The translations under genes and the position numbers were made by a program. Below are positions 1-5,993 of a stretch of DNA of 6,714 nt, in pieces. The notes below the pieces were generated by a model. That model did no database searches, had not been told where the DNA came from, and worked only from the letters and a program-made list of their open reading frames with translations. Origin of the DNA: RFSX01 sp964495785 (lineage in GTDB: Bacteria > Bacteroidota > Bacteroidia > Chitinophagales > Saprospiraceae); contig CAZBXL010000115.1 in the NCBI GenBank assembly GCA_964495785.1, forward strand, positions 1 to 6,714, written 5' to 3'. Every line of letters begins with the position of its first letter. The first letter of the stretch is position 1.

Positions 1-32
1 TTAGGTAGATCTGTTCCTGCAATTCTTGCCAT
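1..32 (-). CDS. rpsM: 30S ribosomal protein uS13 (S13), N-terminal fragment cut by the window edge
   Basis: Only the first ten codons and two bases of the next are present, reading MARIAGTDLP on the minus strand. This matches the strongly conserved uS13 start (MARIAGVDLP in many bacteria). uS13 sits in the head of the small subunit, contacts the P-site tRNA and forms bridges with the large subunit. The gene begins two bases after the rpmJ stop, the usual neighbour order at the start of the alpha operon (rpsM, rpsK, rpsD, rpoA, rplQ). An AAGGA sequence at 42-38 lies five bases before the ATG, so the start has a plausible Shine-Dalgarno signal, although these bases also encode the end of bL36. 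The gene is not broken; the window simply ends. The short length is the only reason for less than full confidence. Confidence 0.9.
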   Translation of the reverse strand, partial: MARIAGTDLP

Positions 33-34
33 GA

Positions 35-151
35 TTATCCTTGTCTTTGCTTAAACCTAGGGTTCTTTTTATTAATGATGTACAACTTGCCTTTCCTTCT
101 TACGATGACGCAGTTGGCAGACCGTTTTTTGATTGATGCTTTTACTTTCAT
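35..151 (-). CDS. rpmJ: 50S ribosomal protein bL36 (L36), form lacking most zinc ligands
   Basis: The frame starts with ATG at 151 and gives 38 residues, the standard bL36 length. It opens with MKVKASIKKR and ends with PRFKQRQG, both family hallmarks. bL36 is a tiny protein of the large subunit near the peptidyl-transferase and GTPase-centre rRNA. Zinc-binding members such as that of E. coli use three Cys and one His (positions 11, 14, 27 and 33). Here only Cys14 remains: position 11 is Ser, 27 is Asn and 33 is Phe, so zinc cannot be held in the usual way. I recall similar sequences from Bacteroidota. The gene starts two bases after the infA stop and ends two bases before rpsM, so it is probably translated with both. 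No Shine-Dalgarno sequence precedes it; the leader is A/T-rich. Confidence 0.96.
   Translation of the reverse strand: MKVKASIKKRSANCVIVRRKGKLYIINKKNPRFKQRQG
38..42 (-). promoter_or_regulatory. Shine-Dalgarno-like site for rpsM
   Basis: The minus strand reads AAGGA here, five bases before the rpsM ATG at 32. It is one of very few starts in this window with such a signal at a normal distance. The bases overlap the last codons of rpmJ (Gln-Gly-stop), which are conserved for protein reasons, so the match may be incidental. Confidence 0.45.
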
Positions 152-153
152 AA

Positions 154-372
154 CTATTTATATCTATATGTTATCCTTCCCCTTGTCAAATCATATGGGG
201 ACATTTCAACAGCAACTTTATCACCTGGAAGAATTCGTATATAATTCATTCTCATCTTACCCGATATAGTGGCGACGATGAGGTGATCATTCTCTAACCT
301 AACACGAAACATAGCATTAGACAATGCTTCTTCTATCGTTCCGTCTTGCTGAATTAGATCTTTTTTTGCCAT
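154..372 (-). CDS. infA: Translation initiation factor IF-1
   Basis: The 72-residue product has the exact usual length of bacterial IF-1. It begins MAKKDLIQQDG and carries the conserved segments NAMFRVRLEN (19-28), ISGKMRMNYIRILPGDKV (36-53) and SPYDLTRGRI (58-67), which form a single S1-type OB fold. IF-1 binds the A site of the 30S subunit, helps IF-2 and IF-3 select the initiator tRNA and blocks early A-site entry. The gene lies 24 bases after map and 2 bases before rpmJ, a common arrangement in Bacteroidota. The start at 372 gives the canonical N-terminus; the upstream bases are A/T-rich and contain no clear Shine-Dalgarno sequence. It ends in TAG. There is nothing unusual in the protein. 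Confidence 0.98.
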   Translation of the reverse strand: MAKKDLIQQDGTIEEALSNAMFRVRLENDHLIVATISGKMRMNYIRILPGDKVAVEMSPYDLTRGRITYRYK

Positions 373-396
373 TTAAAAATTTTGGAGTGCAAATAT

Positions 397-1203
397 CTAT
401 TTTTTTAAGGTAATATTCCTGATTTCTTTGTTATTTTTTACCGCTTCTAATATCCTACTGTGATCTGATAACACCTCTGTCCCATCTTCTGTAATCGATA
501 CTGTATGTTCATAATGTGCAGACGGTGTATTATCTTTTGTCGTAATTGTCCAACCATCTTTTCCATGTCGGATGGCCTTTTTACCCAAATTAATCATCGG
601 CTCAATCGCAATTACTAAACCATCTTTAATCGTAGCTCCTTTCCCTCGCTTGCCATAGTTTGGCACTTCAGGTGGTTCATGAAGATTTTTTCCTATCCCA
701 TGTCCTACTAATTCCCTAACCACACTATAACCTTTCTCTTCTGTGTAAGCTTGGACAGCATGTCCAATATCACCTAATCTATTACCCACTTTCGCTGCCT
801 CTATACCTTTGTATAGCGATTCATATGTTGTTGTTAGTAAATCCATAACTTCATCTCCTACACCATTCATAGCGAATGTAAAAGCCGAATCACCAAAATA
901 TCCATTCAAATATGATCCGCAATCTACACTTACAATATCATTCTCTTCGAATGCTTTATTTTTAGGAATGCCATGTACAACTTCTGAATTAGGAGAAATA
1001 CACAATGTCCCAGGAAAACCGTTATATCCTTTGAAACCTGGCTTAGCATTATTGTCAAGAATATATTCTTCTGCTACTTTGTCAATCTCTAAACCTGTAA
1101 TTCCAGGTTTAATAATCTTAGCTACTTCTGCTAGAGCACCAGTGACAAGCATACAGCTTTTTCTGATATGCTCAACATCTTCTTGGGTTTTGTAATAGAT
1201 CAT
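397..1203 (-). CDS. map: Methionine aminopeptidase, type I
   Basis: This 268-residue cytosolic metalloprotease removes the initiator Met from nascent proteins when the second residue is small. The pita-bread fold is complete, and all five metal ligands can be seen: Asp94 (VSVDCGSY), Asp105 (YFGDSAFTF), His168 (LVGHGIG), Glu201 (AIEPM) and Glu232 (YEHTVSI). The catalytic-pocket histidines His78 (VVHGIP) and His175 (LHEPP) are also present. There is no N-terminal zinc-finger extension and no type II insert, so it is a short type I enzyme. The C-terminus, after about residue 250, is a short charged tail. The gene starts five bases after the secY stop and precedes infA. adk, which lies between secY and map in many Bacillota, is absent. 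The ATG at 1203 gives the normal start; no strong Shine-Dalgarno site precedes it. Confidence 0.98.
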   Translation of the reverse strand: MIYYKTQEDVEHIRKSCMLVTGALAEVAKIIKPGITGLEIDKVAEEYILDNNAKPGFKGYNGFPGTLCISPNSEVVHGIPKNKAFEENDIVSVDCGSYLNGYFGDSAFTFAMNGVGDEVMDLLTTTYESLYKGIEAAKVGNRLGDIGHAVQAYTEEKGYSVVRELVGHGIGKNLHEPPEVPNYGKRGKGATIKDGLVIAIEPMINLGKKAIRHGKDGWTITTKDNTPSAHYEHTVSITEDGTEVLSDHSRILEAVKNNKEIRNITLKK

Positions 1204-1208
1204 TATAT

Positions 1209-2573
1209 CTACATACCTGCCCCGATCGGCTGCATTCCACTTCTTCCTTTAATACGACCAGACTTCACAAGACCATCATATTTTCTCATGAGAAGATAGC
1301 TTTCTATCTGCTGTAATGTATCTAATACAACCGCTACAAGAATTAACAATGAAGTACCACCATAGAATATTGCAAATCCAGGATTTACCCCGAATGCCGC
1401 TATGATGGCTGGTAATATTGCTATAAGTCCCAAAAACACTGATCCTGGAAGTGTAACTCTTGTCGTTAATGAATCTATATAATCTTGAGTACTCTTTCCC
1501 GGCTTAATGCCTGGTATAAAAGCATTTTGTCTTTTTAAATATTCTGCATATTGTTGAGGATTCACTAATAATGCCGTGTACACATAAGTGAAAACAACAA
1601 CTAATAAGAAGAAGATAACATTATATGGTACAGACAACCAGTCTGTTAATTGCATCATAATACCGCTCGGTGCTTCGCCATCTGCAGTTAACCATGTCCC
1701 TAACTGAGGAGGTAAAAACATGATCGCTTGAGCAAAAATTATTGGCATAACCCCTGAAGCGTTGACTTTTAATGGAATATAATCTCTTGCACCTGCTGTT
1801 GGCATGTTCGCATTAGATCTACCTACCATTCTCTTTGCGAATTGTATAGGTATTCTTCTTACCCCTTGTACAACTAAGACAACTGCCATGACGACAACAA
1901 AGAAAAGAGCCAATTCTAATATTAAAAGAAAAAGACCTCCACCGTTTATTCTCTTAGAAACTTCACCAAAAAATTCTCTTGGGAGAGTTGCTATTATTCC
2001 AATTGTAATTAATAAAGAAACACCATTCCCTATTCCTTTATCAGTTATTTTCTCACCTAACCACATTGCGAAAATCACACCTGATGATAGAATGATAATA
2101 TTAGAAAACCAAAAAATTGACATTGGTGTATCCACTGGAACAGCACCAGGAATAGACTTTATGTAAGTCAAATATCCAGCACCTTGTACAAGTGTTATTG
2201 CTACAGTTAATAGCCTTGTAATTTGAGTTATCTTTTTTCTACCTGACTCACCTTCTTTCTGTTGTAATCTTTGAAAATAAGGAACTGCAAAACCTAATAA
2301 CTGTATGATAATAGATGCCGTGATGTATGGCATGATACCTAAAGCAAAAATGGCAGCCTGACTAAAGGCACCACCTGTGAAGATATTAATCAGACCAAGT
2401 ATATCATTGTTACCTCCTGAAGCAGCTGTATCTAAAGCAGCTGTATCTACACCAGGAAGAGGAATGAATGAACCTACTCTAAATACGAATAGCAATAAAA
2501 GTGTAAAAAGAATCCTATCTCTTAATTCTTTTATACTCCATATATTCTTGAAAGTCTCTATGAACTTTTTCAT
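1209..2573 (-). CDS. secY: Preprotein translocase channel subunit SecY
   Basis: The 454-residue inner-membrane protein forms the pore of the Sec translocon with SecE and SecG, exporting unfolded proteins driven by SecA and inserting membrane proteins co-translationally. About ten hydrophobic spans are visible, roughly at 21-40, 70-93, 116-137, 154-174, 182-200, 213-237, 272-290, 315-338, 375-395 and 400-423. Family marks include the plug region (about 56-70, NDILGLINIFTGG), GIMPYITASIII at 79-90, the basic cytoplasmic loop RRIPIQFAKR at 239-248 and the loop with GIKPGKST at 355-361, which contact the ribosome or SecA. The length is within the usual bacterial range, slightly above the 443 residues of E. 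coli. It starts 12 bases after rplO and ends five bases before map. The leader is A/T-rich without a Shine-Dalgarno sequence. Confidence 0.98.
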   Translation of the reverse strand: MKKFIETFKNIWSIKELRDRILFTLLLLFVFRVGSFIPLPGVDTAALDTAASGGNNDILGLINIFTGGAFSQAAIFALGIMPYITASIIIQLLGFAVPYFQRLQQKEGESGRKKITQITRLLTVAITLVQGAGYLTYIKSIPGAVPVDTPMSIFWFSNIIILSSGVIFAMWLGEKITDKGIGNGVSLLITIGIIATLPREFFGEVSKRINGGGLFLLILELALFFVVVMAVVLVVQGVRRIPIQFAKRMVGRSNANMPTAGARDYIPLKVNASGVMPIIFAQAIMFLPPQLGTWLTADGEAPSGIMMQLTDWLSVPYNVIFFLLVVVFTYVYTALLVNPQQYAEYLKRQNAFIPGIKPGKSTQDYIDSLTTRVTLPGSVFLGLIAILPAIIAAFGVNPGFAIFYGGTSLLILVAVVLDTLQQIESYLLMRKYDGLVKSGRIKGRSGMQPIGAGM

Positions 2574-2585
2574 TATCTATAAAAA

Positions 2586-3032
2586 TTAAAGTAAAGTAAC
2601 TGATCCACCTTTAGACTCGATAGCCGCTTTAGCCGACTCTGAGATTGCATGTACAGTGACATTGACTGCAGAACTAAGTTCTCCGTTACCAAGCACTTTT
2701 ACTTTATCTCCTTTCTTTATGATCCTTTTTTGATATAACGCTTCTACCGATACATCTTTGAGACCAAATTTCTCATTGATTTCTTGTAGTCTTGCAAGAT
2801 TCAATGCTACGTATTCTACTCTGTTAGGATTCTTAAATCCTCTCTTAGGAAGTCTCATCTGCAATGGCATCTGACCACCTTCAAAAGCTCTCTTTCTACT
2901 GTAACCAGAACGTGATTTAGCACCTTTATGCCCTCTGGTAGAAGTACCTCCTCTTCCAGATCCCTGCCCACGAGCTATTCTCTTTTTCTTTTTTACTGAT
3001 CCTTTTTCTGGTGTAAGATTATGCAATTCCAT
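2586..3032 (-). CDS. rplO: 50S ribosomal protein uL15 (L15)
   Basis: The 148-residue protein shows the uL15 pattern. A basic, glycine-rich N-terminal extension that threads into 23S rRNA holds MELHNLTPEKGS, then RGQGSGRGGTSTRGHKG at 21-37. A central stretch FEGGQMPLQMRLPKRGF lies at 50-66, and a globular C-terminal domain ends in KAAIESKGGSVTLL. uL15 is a late-assembly protein of the large subunit. The start at 3032 gives the canonical N-terminus. A weak AGGA lies only two bases from the ATG, too close to be an efficient Shine-Dalgarno site. It follows rpmD after 34 bases, the longest gap in the window, and precedes secY by 12 bases, the standard spc-operon order. Confidence 0.98.
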   Translation of the reverse strand: MELHNLTPEKGSVKKKKRIARGQGSGRGGTSTRGHKGAKSRSGYSRKRAFEGGQMPLQMRLPKRGFKNPNRVEYVALNLARLQEINEKFGLKDVSVEALYQKRIIKKGDKVKVLGNGELSSAVNVTVHAISESAKAAIESKGGSVTLL

Positions 3033-3066
3033 GATCCTATTATTTTATTAGAAGCGATAGTTAGAA

Positions 3067-3246
3067 CTATACTTCTTCGATTTTTATTAAATGCTTCACT
3101 TTGTTAATCATACCAAGAATCTGATCATTAGTTTCTTTTTCTATCGTATGATTCATCCTTCGTAGTCCTAAAGCTTTCATTGTTGCTTTTTGACGTTTAG
3201 GTCTGTCTATTATACTCTTTACTTGAGTTATCCTTACTTTTCCCAT
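3067..3246 (-). CDS. rpmD: 50S ribosomal protein uL30 (L30)
   Basis: A 59-residue frame starts with ATG at 3246 and ends in TAG. It begins MGKVRITQVKSIIDRPKRQK, the usual bacterial L30 opening (K-V/I-T-Q-V-K-S-x-I...P-x-x-Q), followed by ALGLRRMNHTIEKE at 25-38 and ILGMINKVKHLIKIEE at 43-58. Length and motifs fit the short bacterial uL30, a ferredoxin-like-fold protein on the surface of the large subunit. It lies between rpsE (five bases upstream) and rplO (34 bases downstream), exactly where rpmD belongs. It is short enough to be missed by a length cut-off. It has the best Shine-Dalgarno match in the window, AAGGA eight bases from the ATG. Confidence 0.97.
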   Translation of the reverse strand: MGKVRITQVKSIIDRPKRQKATMKALGLRRMNHTIEKETNDQILGMINKVKHLIKIEEV

Positions 3247-3251
3247 AATGA

Positions 3252-3770
3252 TTATCCTTCGAATAGTTTCTCTAATGTAATTCCTCTCATTCTTGCTATT
3301 TCCTTAGCGTCTCTGAGCTTTGATAGGGCATTAATAGTTGCCTTAACAACGTTGTGTGGATTAGACGAGCCTTGCGACTTTCCTAATACGTTATGCACAC
3401 CTGCCATTTCTAATACTGCTCTCATAGCTCCGCCCGCAATAACACCCGTACCATCTGAAGCTGGCTTGATAAGAATTTTACCAGCACCATACTTACCTAA
3501 TTGCTGATGTGGGATAGTACCTTTTATAAGTGGTACAGTAATGAGATTTTTTCGAGCATCGTCTACTGCTTTTGCAATAGATTCTTGCACATCTCTTGCT
3601 TTCCCTAATCCATGACCAACTCGGCCCTTACCATCACCCAATACAACTAAAGCTGAGAAACTAAATGTTCTACCCCCTTTGGTTACTTTAGCAACCCTGT
3701 TGAGTGTCACTAACTTTTCCTTTAGTTCTGAAGTTTCTACTGCTTTTACTTTTTTATCTTTATATGCCAT
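3252..3770 (-). CDS. rpsE: 30S ribosomal protein uS5 (S5)
   Basis: The 172-residue protein has both uS5 domains. The N-terminal double-stranded-RNA-binding-like domain (about 18-81) carries RVAKVTKGGRTFSFSALVVLGDG and GRVGHGLGKARDV. The C-terminal domain (about 95-165) carries PASDGTGVIAGGAMRAVLEM and AGVHNVLGKSQGSSNPHNVV. uS5 lies at the mRNA entry side of the 30S subunit, takes part in decoding accuracy and has helicase activity with uS3 and uS4. The loop where changes give spectinomycin resistance in E. coli (the V-K-G-G-R region, here 29-34) looks like wild type. It sits 32 bases after rplR and five before rpmD. In that 32-base leader there is a small inverted repeat that contains the only Shine-Dalgarno-like AAGGA. 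Confidence 0.98.
   Translation of the reverse strand: MAYKDKKVKAVETSELKEKLVTLNRVAKVTKGGRTFSFSALVVLGDGKGRVGHGLGKARDVQESIAKAVDDARKNLITVPLIKGTIPHQQLGKYGAGKILIKPASDGTGVIAGGAMRAVLEMAGVHNVLGKSQGSSNPHNVVKATINALSKLRDAKEIARMRGITLEKLFEG
3255..3259 (-). promoter_or_regulatory. Shine-Dalgarno site for rpmD
   Basis: The minus strand reads AAGGA, eight bases before the rpmD ATG at 3246. It overlaps the last codons of rpsE (Glu-Gly-stop). It is the clearest ribosome binding site in the window and supports the chosen rpmD start. Confidence 0.6.
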
Positions 3771-3781
3771 TTTATATGCTT

Positions 3782-3796
3782 TTCCTTATTAAGGAA
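3782..3796. repeat. Short perfect inverted repeat in the rplR-rpsE gap
   Basis: TTCCTTA and TAAGGAA are exact reverse complements separated by one base. In the mRNA this could fold as a six-pair stem with a three-base loop. The downstream arm contains AAGGA (3787-3783 on the minus strand), 12 bases before the rpsE ATG, so a fold would hide that site. The stem is A/U-rich and short, with no following U-run on either strand, so it is not a terminator. It may be chance. Confidence 0.4.
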
Positions 3797-3802
3797 TAAT
3801 GA

Positions 3803-4144
3803 TCAAAATTGTAAACCTGCTTCACGAGCTGCTTCAGCTAAAGCTTTGACTCTACCGTGATAAATAACGCCTCCTCTATCGAAAACTACTTCAGATAGAT
3901 TTTGGCTTTTAGCCTTTTCAGCAATAGCTTGACCTACAGCTTTAGCCGATTCTATATTGCCTCCATTATCAACAGTTCTAGAACTTGCTGAAGCTAATGT
4001 CACTCCATTTACATCATCAACAATCTGGCAATAGATGTATTTATTTGATTTATAGACCGCAAGTCTCGGCTTATCAGCAGTCCCTGATAGCCTTTTTCTT
4101 ATCCTATATTTTATGCGTTTCTTACCGCTTAGTACATTTCCCAT
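3803..4144 (-). CDS. rplR: 50S ribosomal protein uL18 (L18)
   Basis: The 113-residue product is typical for bacterial uL18, a 5S-rRNA-binding protein of the central protuberance that works with uL5 and bL25. It has a basic N-terminal tail (GKKRIKYRIRKRLSGTADKPRLAVYKSNKYIYCQIVDD, in pieces from 7 to 44), the conserved S-A-K-A-V-G and I-A-E-K-A segment at 66-78, and the C-terminal FDRGGVIYHGRVKALAEAAREAGLQF pattern from residue 88, with its R-G-x-x-Y-H-G-R-V core. The start at 4144 lies 14 bases after the rplF stop and gives the standard N-terminal length. The gene ends with TGA, unlike the TAA and TAG used elsewhere here. No Shine-Dalgarno site precedes it; the leader is almost all A and T. 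Confidence 0.98.
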   Translation of the reverse strand: MGNVLSGKKRIKYRIRKRLSGTADKPRLAVYKSNKYIYCQIVDDVNGVTLASASSRTVDNGGNIESAKAVGQAIAEKAKSQNLSEVVFDRGGVIYHGRVKALAEAAREAGLQF

Positions 4145-4158
4145 AGTAAAGCTATTTT

Positions 4159-4710
4159 TTATTTAGCAGCAGTTTTACCTGCTTTTCTTCTGATTTCTTC
4201 TCCTTTAAATCTGACACCTTTTCCTTTGTAAGGTTCTACTTTTCTAAATGTCCTGATCTTAGCAGCTACCTGACCAATTAATTGCTTATCAATACCTGAT
4301 AATACGATTGTCGGAGGACTACCTTTTTCCATTGAAGTCTCCACTTTAATTTCATCTGGTACATAGAAATAAATCGGGTGAGAATACCCTAATGTAAATT
4401 CAATGAGGTTTCCTGTGTTAGCTACTCTATAACCTACTCCGACTAATTCTAAGGTTTTGGTATAACCTTCAGATACGCCTACAACCATATTATCTATTAA
4501 TGACCTGTAGAGGCCGTGCATAGCTTTGTGTCTTTTCTGATCTGTAGGTCGAGCAAGGCTTGCTGATCCATCTTCTATTGTCAAAGTCAAGTCAGGGTCG
4601 ATTGCTTGTGACAATTCTCCCTTGGGCCCTTTGCATTTTACTACACTACCGTCTACGTTAATTGTAACGCCTGATGGTATTGTAATAGGTGATAATCCGA
4701 TTCGTGACAT
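4159..4710 (-). CDS. rplF: 50S ribosomal protein uL6 (L6)
   Basis: The 183-residue protein is made of two similar alpha/beta domains, about 1-82 and 83-183. It begins MSRIGLSPITIPSGV, continues with the KGPKGEL segment at 27-33 and GLYRSLIDNMVVGVSEGY at 66-83, then LVGVGYRV at 89-96. It ends with the bacterial uL6 signature EPYKGKGVRFKGEEIRRKAGK at 159-179. uL6 lies near the sarcin-ricin loop and the factor-binding site of the large subunit and is needed for late assembly. Length and order (between rpsH and rplR) are standard. The 20-base leader is almost wholly A and T and lacks a Shine-Dalgarno sequence, so the start was chosen from the conserved N-terminus. Confidence 0.98.
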   Translation of the reverse strand: MSRIGLSPITIPSGVTINVDGSVVKCKGPKGELSQAIDPDLTLTIEDGSASLARPTDQKRHKAMHGLYRSLIDNMVVGVSEGYTKTLELVGVGYRVANTGNLIEFTLGYSHPIYFYVPDEIKVETSMEKGSPPTIVLSGIDKQLIGQVAAKIRTFRKVEPYKGKGVRFKGEEIRRKAGKTAAK

Positions 4711-4730
4711 TTGTATCTAAATATTTATTT

Positions 4731-5135
4731 TTAATATATGTAGCAGAGTAATTCTCCACCTACATTTTGCTTCGTTGCTTGCTTACCTGTCATAACACCT
4801 TTTGATGTAGATATTATGTTTACCCCTAAGCCATTTATTGATCTTGGAATCTCTGATGAGTTACAATACTTTCGTAGGCCAGGTTTACTAATTCTTCCTA
4901 ACTTTTGAATTACAGGAAGCTTTGATTTTGAATCATACTTGATAGCGATAGTTATTATACCGTGCTTTCCTGCATTATCATCAAATTTATACTTAAGTAT
5001 ATAACCTTGATCATATAAGATTTCGGTAATTGCTTTCTTCATTTTTGAAGCAGGTATCTCTACAACTCTATGCTTAGCTTGTTGAGCATTACGTATTCTT
5101 GTAAGATAATCTGCGATTGGATCTGTTACAGCCAT
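4731..5135 (-). CDS. rpsH: 30S ribosomal protein uS8 (S8)
   Basis: This 134-residue primary binder of 16S rRNA organises the central domain of the small subunit through helix 21. It starts MAVTDPIADYLTRIRNAQQA, the usual bacterial opening. The N-terminal domain carries V-E-I-P-A-S-K-M-K at 25-33. The C-terminal rRNA-binding part holds GLGVNIISTSKGVMTGKQA at 102-120, with the conserved S-T-S-K-G-V-M-T turn, then NVGGELLCYIY at the end. In E. coli S8 also represses the spc operon by binding its mRNA near the rplX-rplE junction; whether that applies here is not shown by the sequence. The gene is 22 bases after rpsN and 20 before rplF. The leader ends in AAAGAAA and has no proper Shine-Dalgarno sequence. 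Confidence 0.98.
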   Translation of the reverse strand: MAVTDPIADYLTRIRNAQQAKHRVVEIPASKMKKAITEILYDQGYILKYKFDDNAGKHGIITIAIKYDSKSKLPVIQKLGRISKPGLRKYCNSSEIPRSINGLGVNIISTSKGVMTGKQATKQNVGGELLCYIY

Positions 5136-5157
5136 TTTCTTTATCTATTAAATATAA

Positions 5158-5427
5158 TTACCAACTTGATTTAGTCAATCCAGGAATTTTCCCCTCTAAA
5201 GCTAACTCTCTAAAAGTTACTCTATTAACACCAAACTTTCTCATGTATCCCTTTGGTCTACCCGTTAGTTGACATCTATTATGTAATCTAACTGGACAAG
5301 AGTTCTTAGGAAGTTTGTCTAACTCATCCCATCTACCTTCCTCTTTTAGTTGCTTACGCAGCTTGGCATATTTATTTACCAACCTTTGTCTTTTTGCTTC
5401 TCTTGCTATAAGTGCTTTTCTTGCCAT
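5158..5427 (-). CDS. rpsN: 30S ribosomal protein uS14 (S14), long zinc-free form
   Basis: The 89-residue protein is the long form of uS14, which sits in the head of the small subunit and is among the late proteins to assemble. It opens MARKALIAREAKRQRL. It has the central segment RLHNRCQLTGRPKGYMRKFG at 47-66 and ends in IPGLTKSSW, a hallmark C-terminus. The short, zinc-binding form has about 61 residues and two Cys-x-x-Cys pairs; neither pair is present here, where Cys residues occur singly (44 and 52). The protein should therefore not depend on zinc. It lies 8 bases after rplE and 22 before rpsH. The bases before the ATG (AATATAAGCT) contain no Shine-Dalgarno sequence. Confidence 0.98.
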   Translation of the reverse strand: MARKALIAREAKRQRLVNKYAKLRKQLKEEGRWDELDKLPKNSCPVRLHNRCQLTGRPKGYMRKFGVNRVTFRELALEGKIPGLTKSSW

Positions 5428-5435
5428 AGCTTATA

Positions 5436-5993
5436 TTAATTTCTTTGATTTTTGAATGGCATACCTAAGAACTTCAAAAGTGCTAATGCTTCCGCATCAG
5501 TTTTTGCTGAAGTTACAAAATTGATATCCATCCCTGTGATTTTGTTAACCTTGTCTATATCGATCTCTGGAAAAATAATCTGCTCTTTTATTCCCAAAGT
5601 ATAGTTTCCTCTTCCATCAAAACTTTTATCTGGAATACCACGGAAATCTCTTACTCTTGGTAACGCGATTGATACCAGTCTATCAAGGAATTCCCACATC
5701 TTTGCCTTACGCAGAGTTGTTTTCACTCCAATCGGCATATCATCTCTTAACTTAAAGTTTGATACAGATTTTTTTGCTCTTGTAACAACTGATTTTTGAC
5801 CAGCAATAGCTGTCATTTCCTTCTCTGCTATATCAACAAGTTTTTTATCCTGAGTAGCATCACCTACTCCTTGATTGATGCAGATCTTAAGAAGACGAGG
5901 CACTTCCATCTTTGATTTATAGTTAAATTGCTCCTGCATTTTAGCAGCAATTTCCTCATCGTATTTTTTCTTTAATCTTGGTTGATGGCTCAT
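5436..5993 (-). CDS. rplE: 50S ribosomal protein uL5 (L5)
   Basis: The 185-residue protein binds 5S rRNA in the central protuberance and touches the P-site tRNA. Visible family marks are INQGVGDA at 39-46, the K-K-S-V-S-N-F-K-L-R-x-x-M-P-I-G segment at 74-89, IALPRVRDFRG at 109-119, DGRGNYTLGIKEQIIFPEI at 126-144 and TSAKTDAEALALLKFLGMPF at 161-180. The length is slightly above the 179 residues of E. coli because of the N- and C-terminal ends. Its ATG overlaps the rplX stop by one base (TAATG on the minus strand), so the two genes are probably coupled in translation. A GGAG sequence inside the end of rplX lies 13 bases from the ATG, rather far for a Shine-Dalgarno site. Confidence 0.98.
   Translation of the reverse strand: MSHQPRLKKKYDEEIAAKMQEQFNYKSKMEVPRLLKICINQGVGDATQDKKLVDIAEKEMTAIAGQKSVVTRAKKSVSNFKLRDDMPIGVKTTLRKAKMWEFLDRLVSIALPRVRDFRGIPDKSFDGRGNYTLGIKEQIIFPEIDIDKVNKITGMDINFVTSAKTDAEALALLKFLGMPFKNQRN

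Noticed and set aside
75..269. Plus-strand open frame of 64 codons
   Set aside because: It lies opposite rpmJ and infA, two certain genes, and its hydrophobic translation resembles no family I know. It is a shadow of the real genes.
373..420. T-rich run near the end of map, considered as a terminator or promoter before infA
   Set aside because: The run corresponds to the Lys-Lys codons at the end of MetAP. There is no G/C-rich stem before it and no recognisable Bacteroidota promoter pair in the 24-base gap.
809..1195. Plus-strand open frame of 128 codons
   Set aside because: It lies wholly opposite map, whose five metal ligands prove the minus-strand frame. No domain is visible in the plus-strand translation.
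1804..2166. Plus-strand open frame of 120 codons
   Set aside because: It lies inside secY on the other strand; its composition follows from the hydrophobic codons of SecY.
2377..2589. Plus-strand open frame of 70 codons
   Set aside because: It lies opposite the start of secY and has no family features.
3190..3507. Plus-strand open frame of 105 codons
   Set aside because: It covers rpmD and part of rpsE on the opposite strand, both certain genes.
4718..4727. Ten-base palindrome TAAATATTTA between rpsH and rplF
   Set aside because: It is made only of A and T in an A/T-rich gap, is too weak to fold, and is expected by chance.
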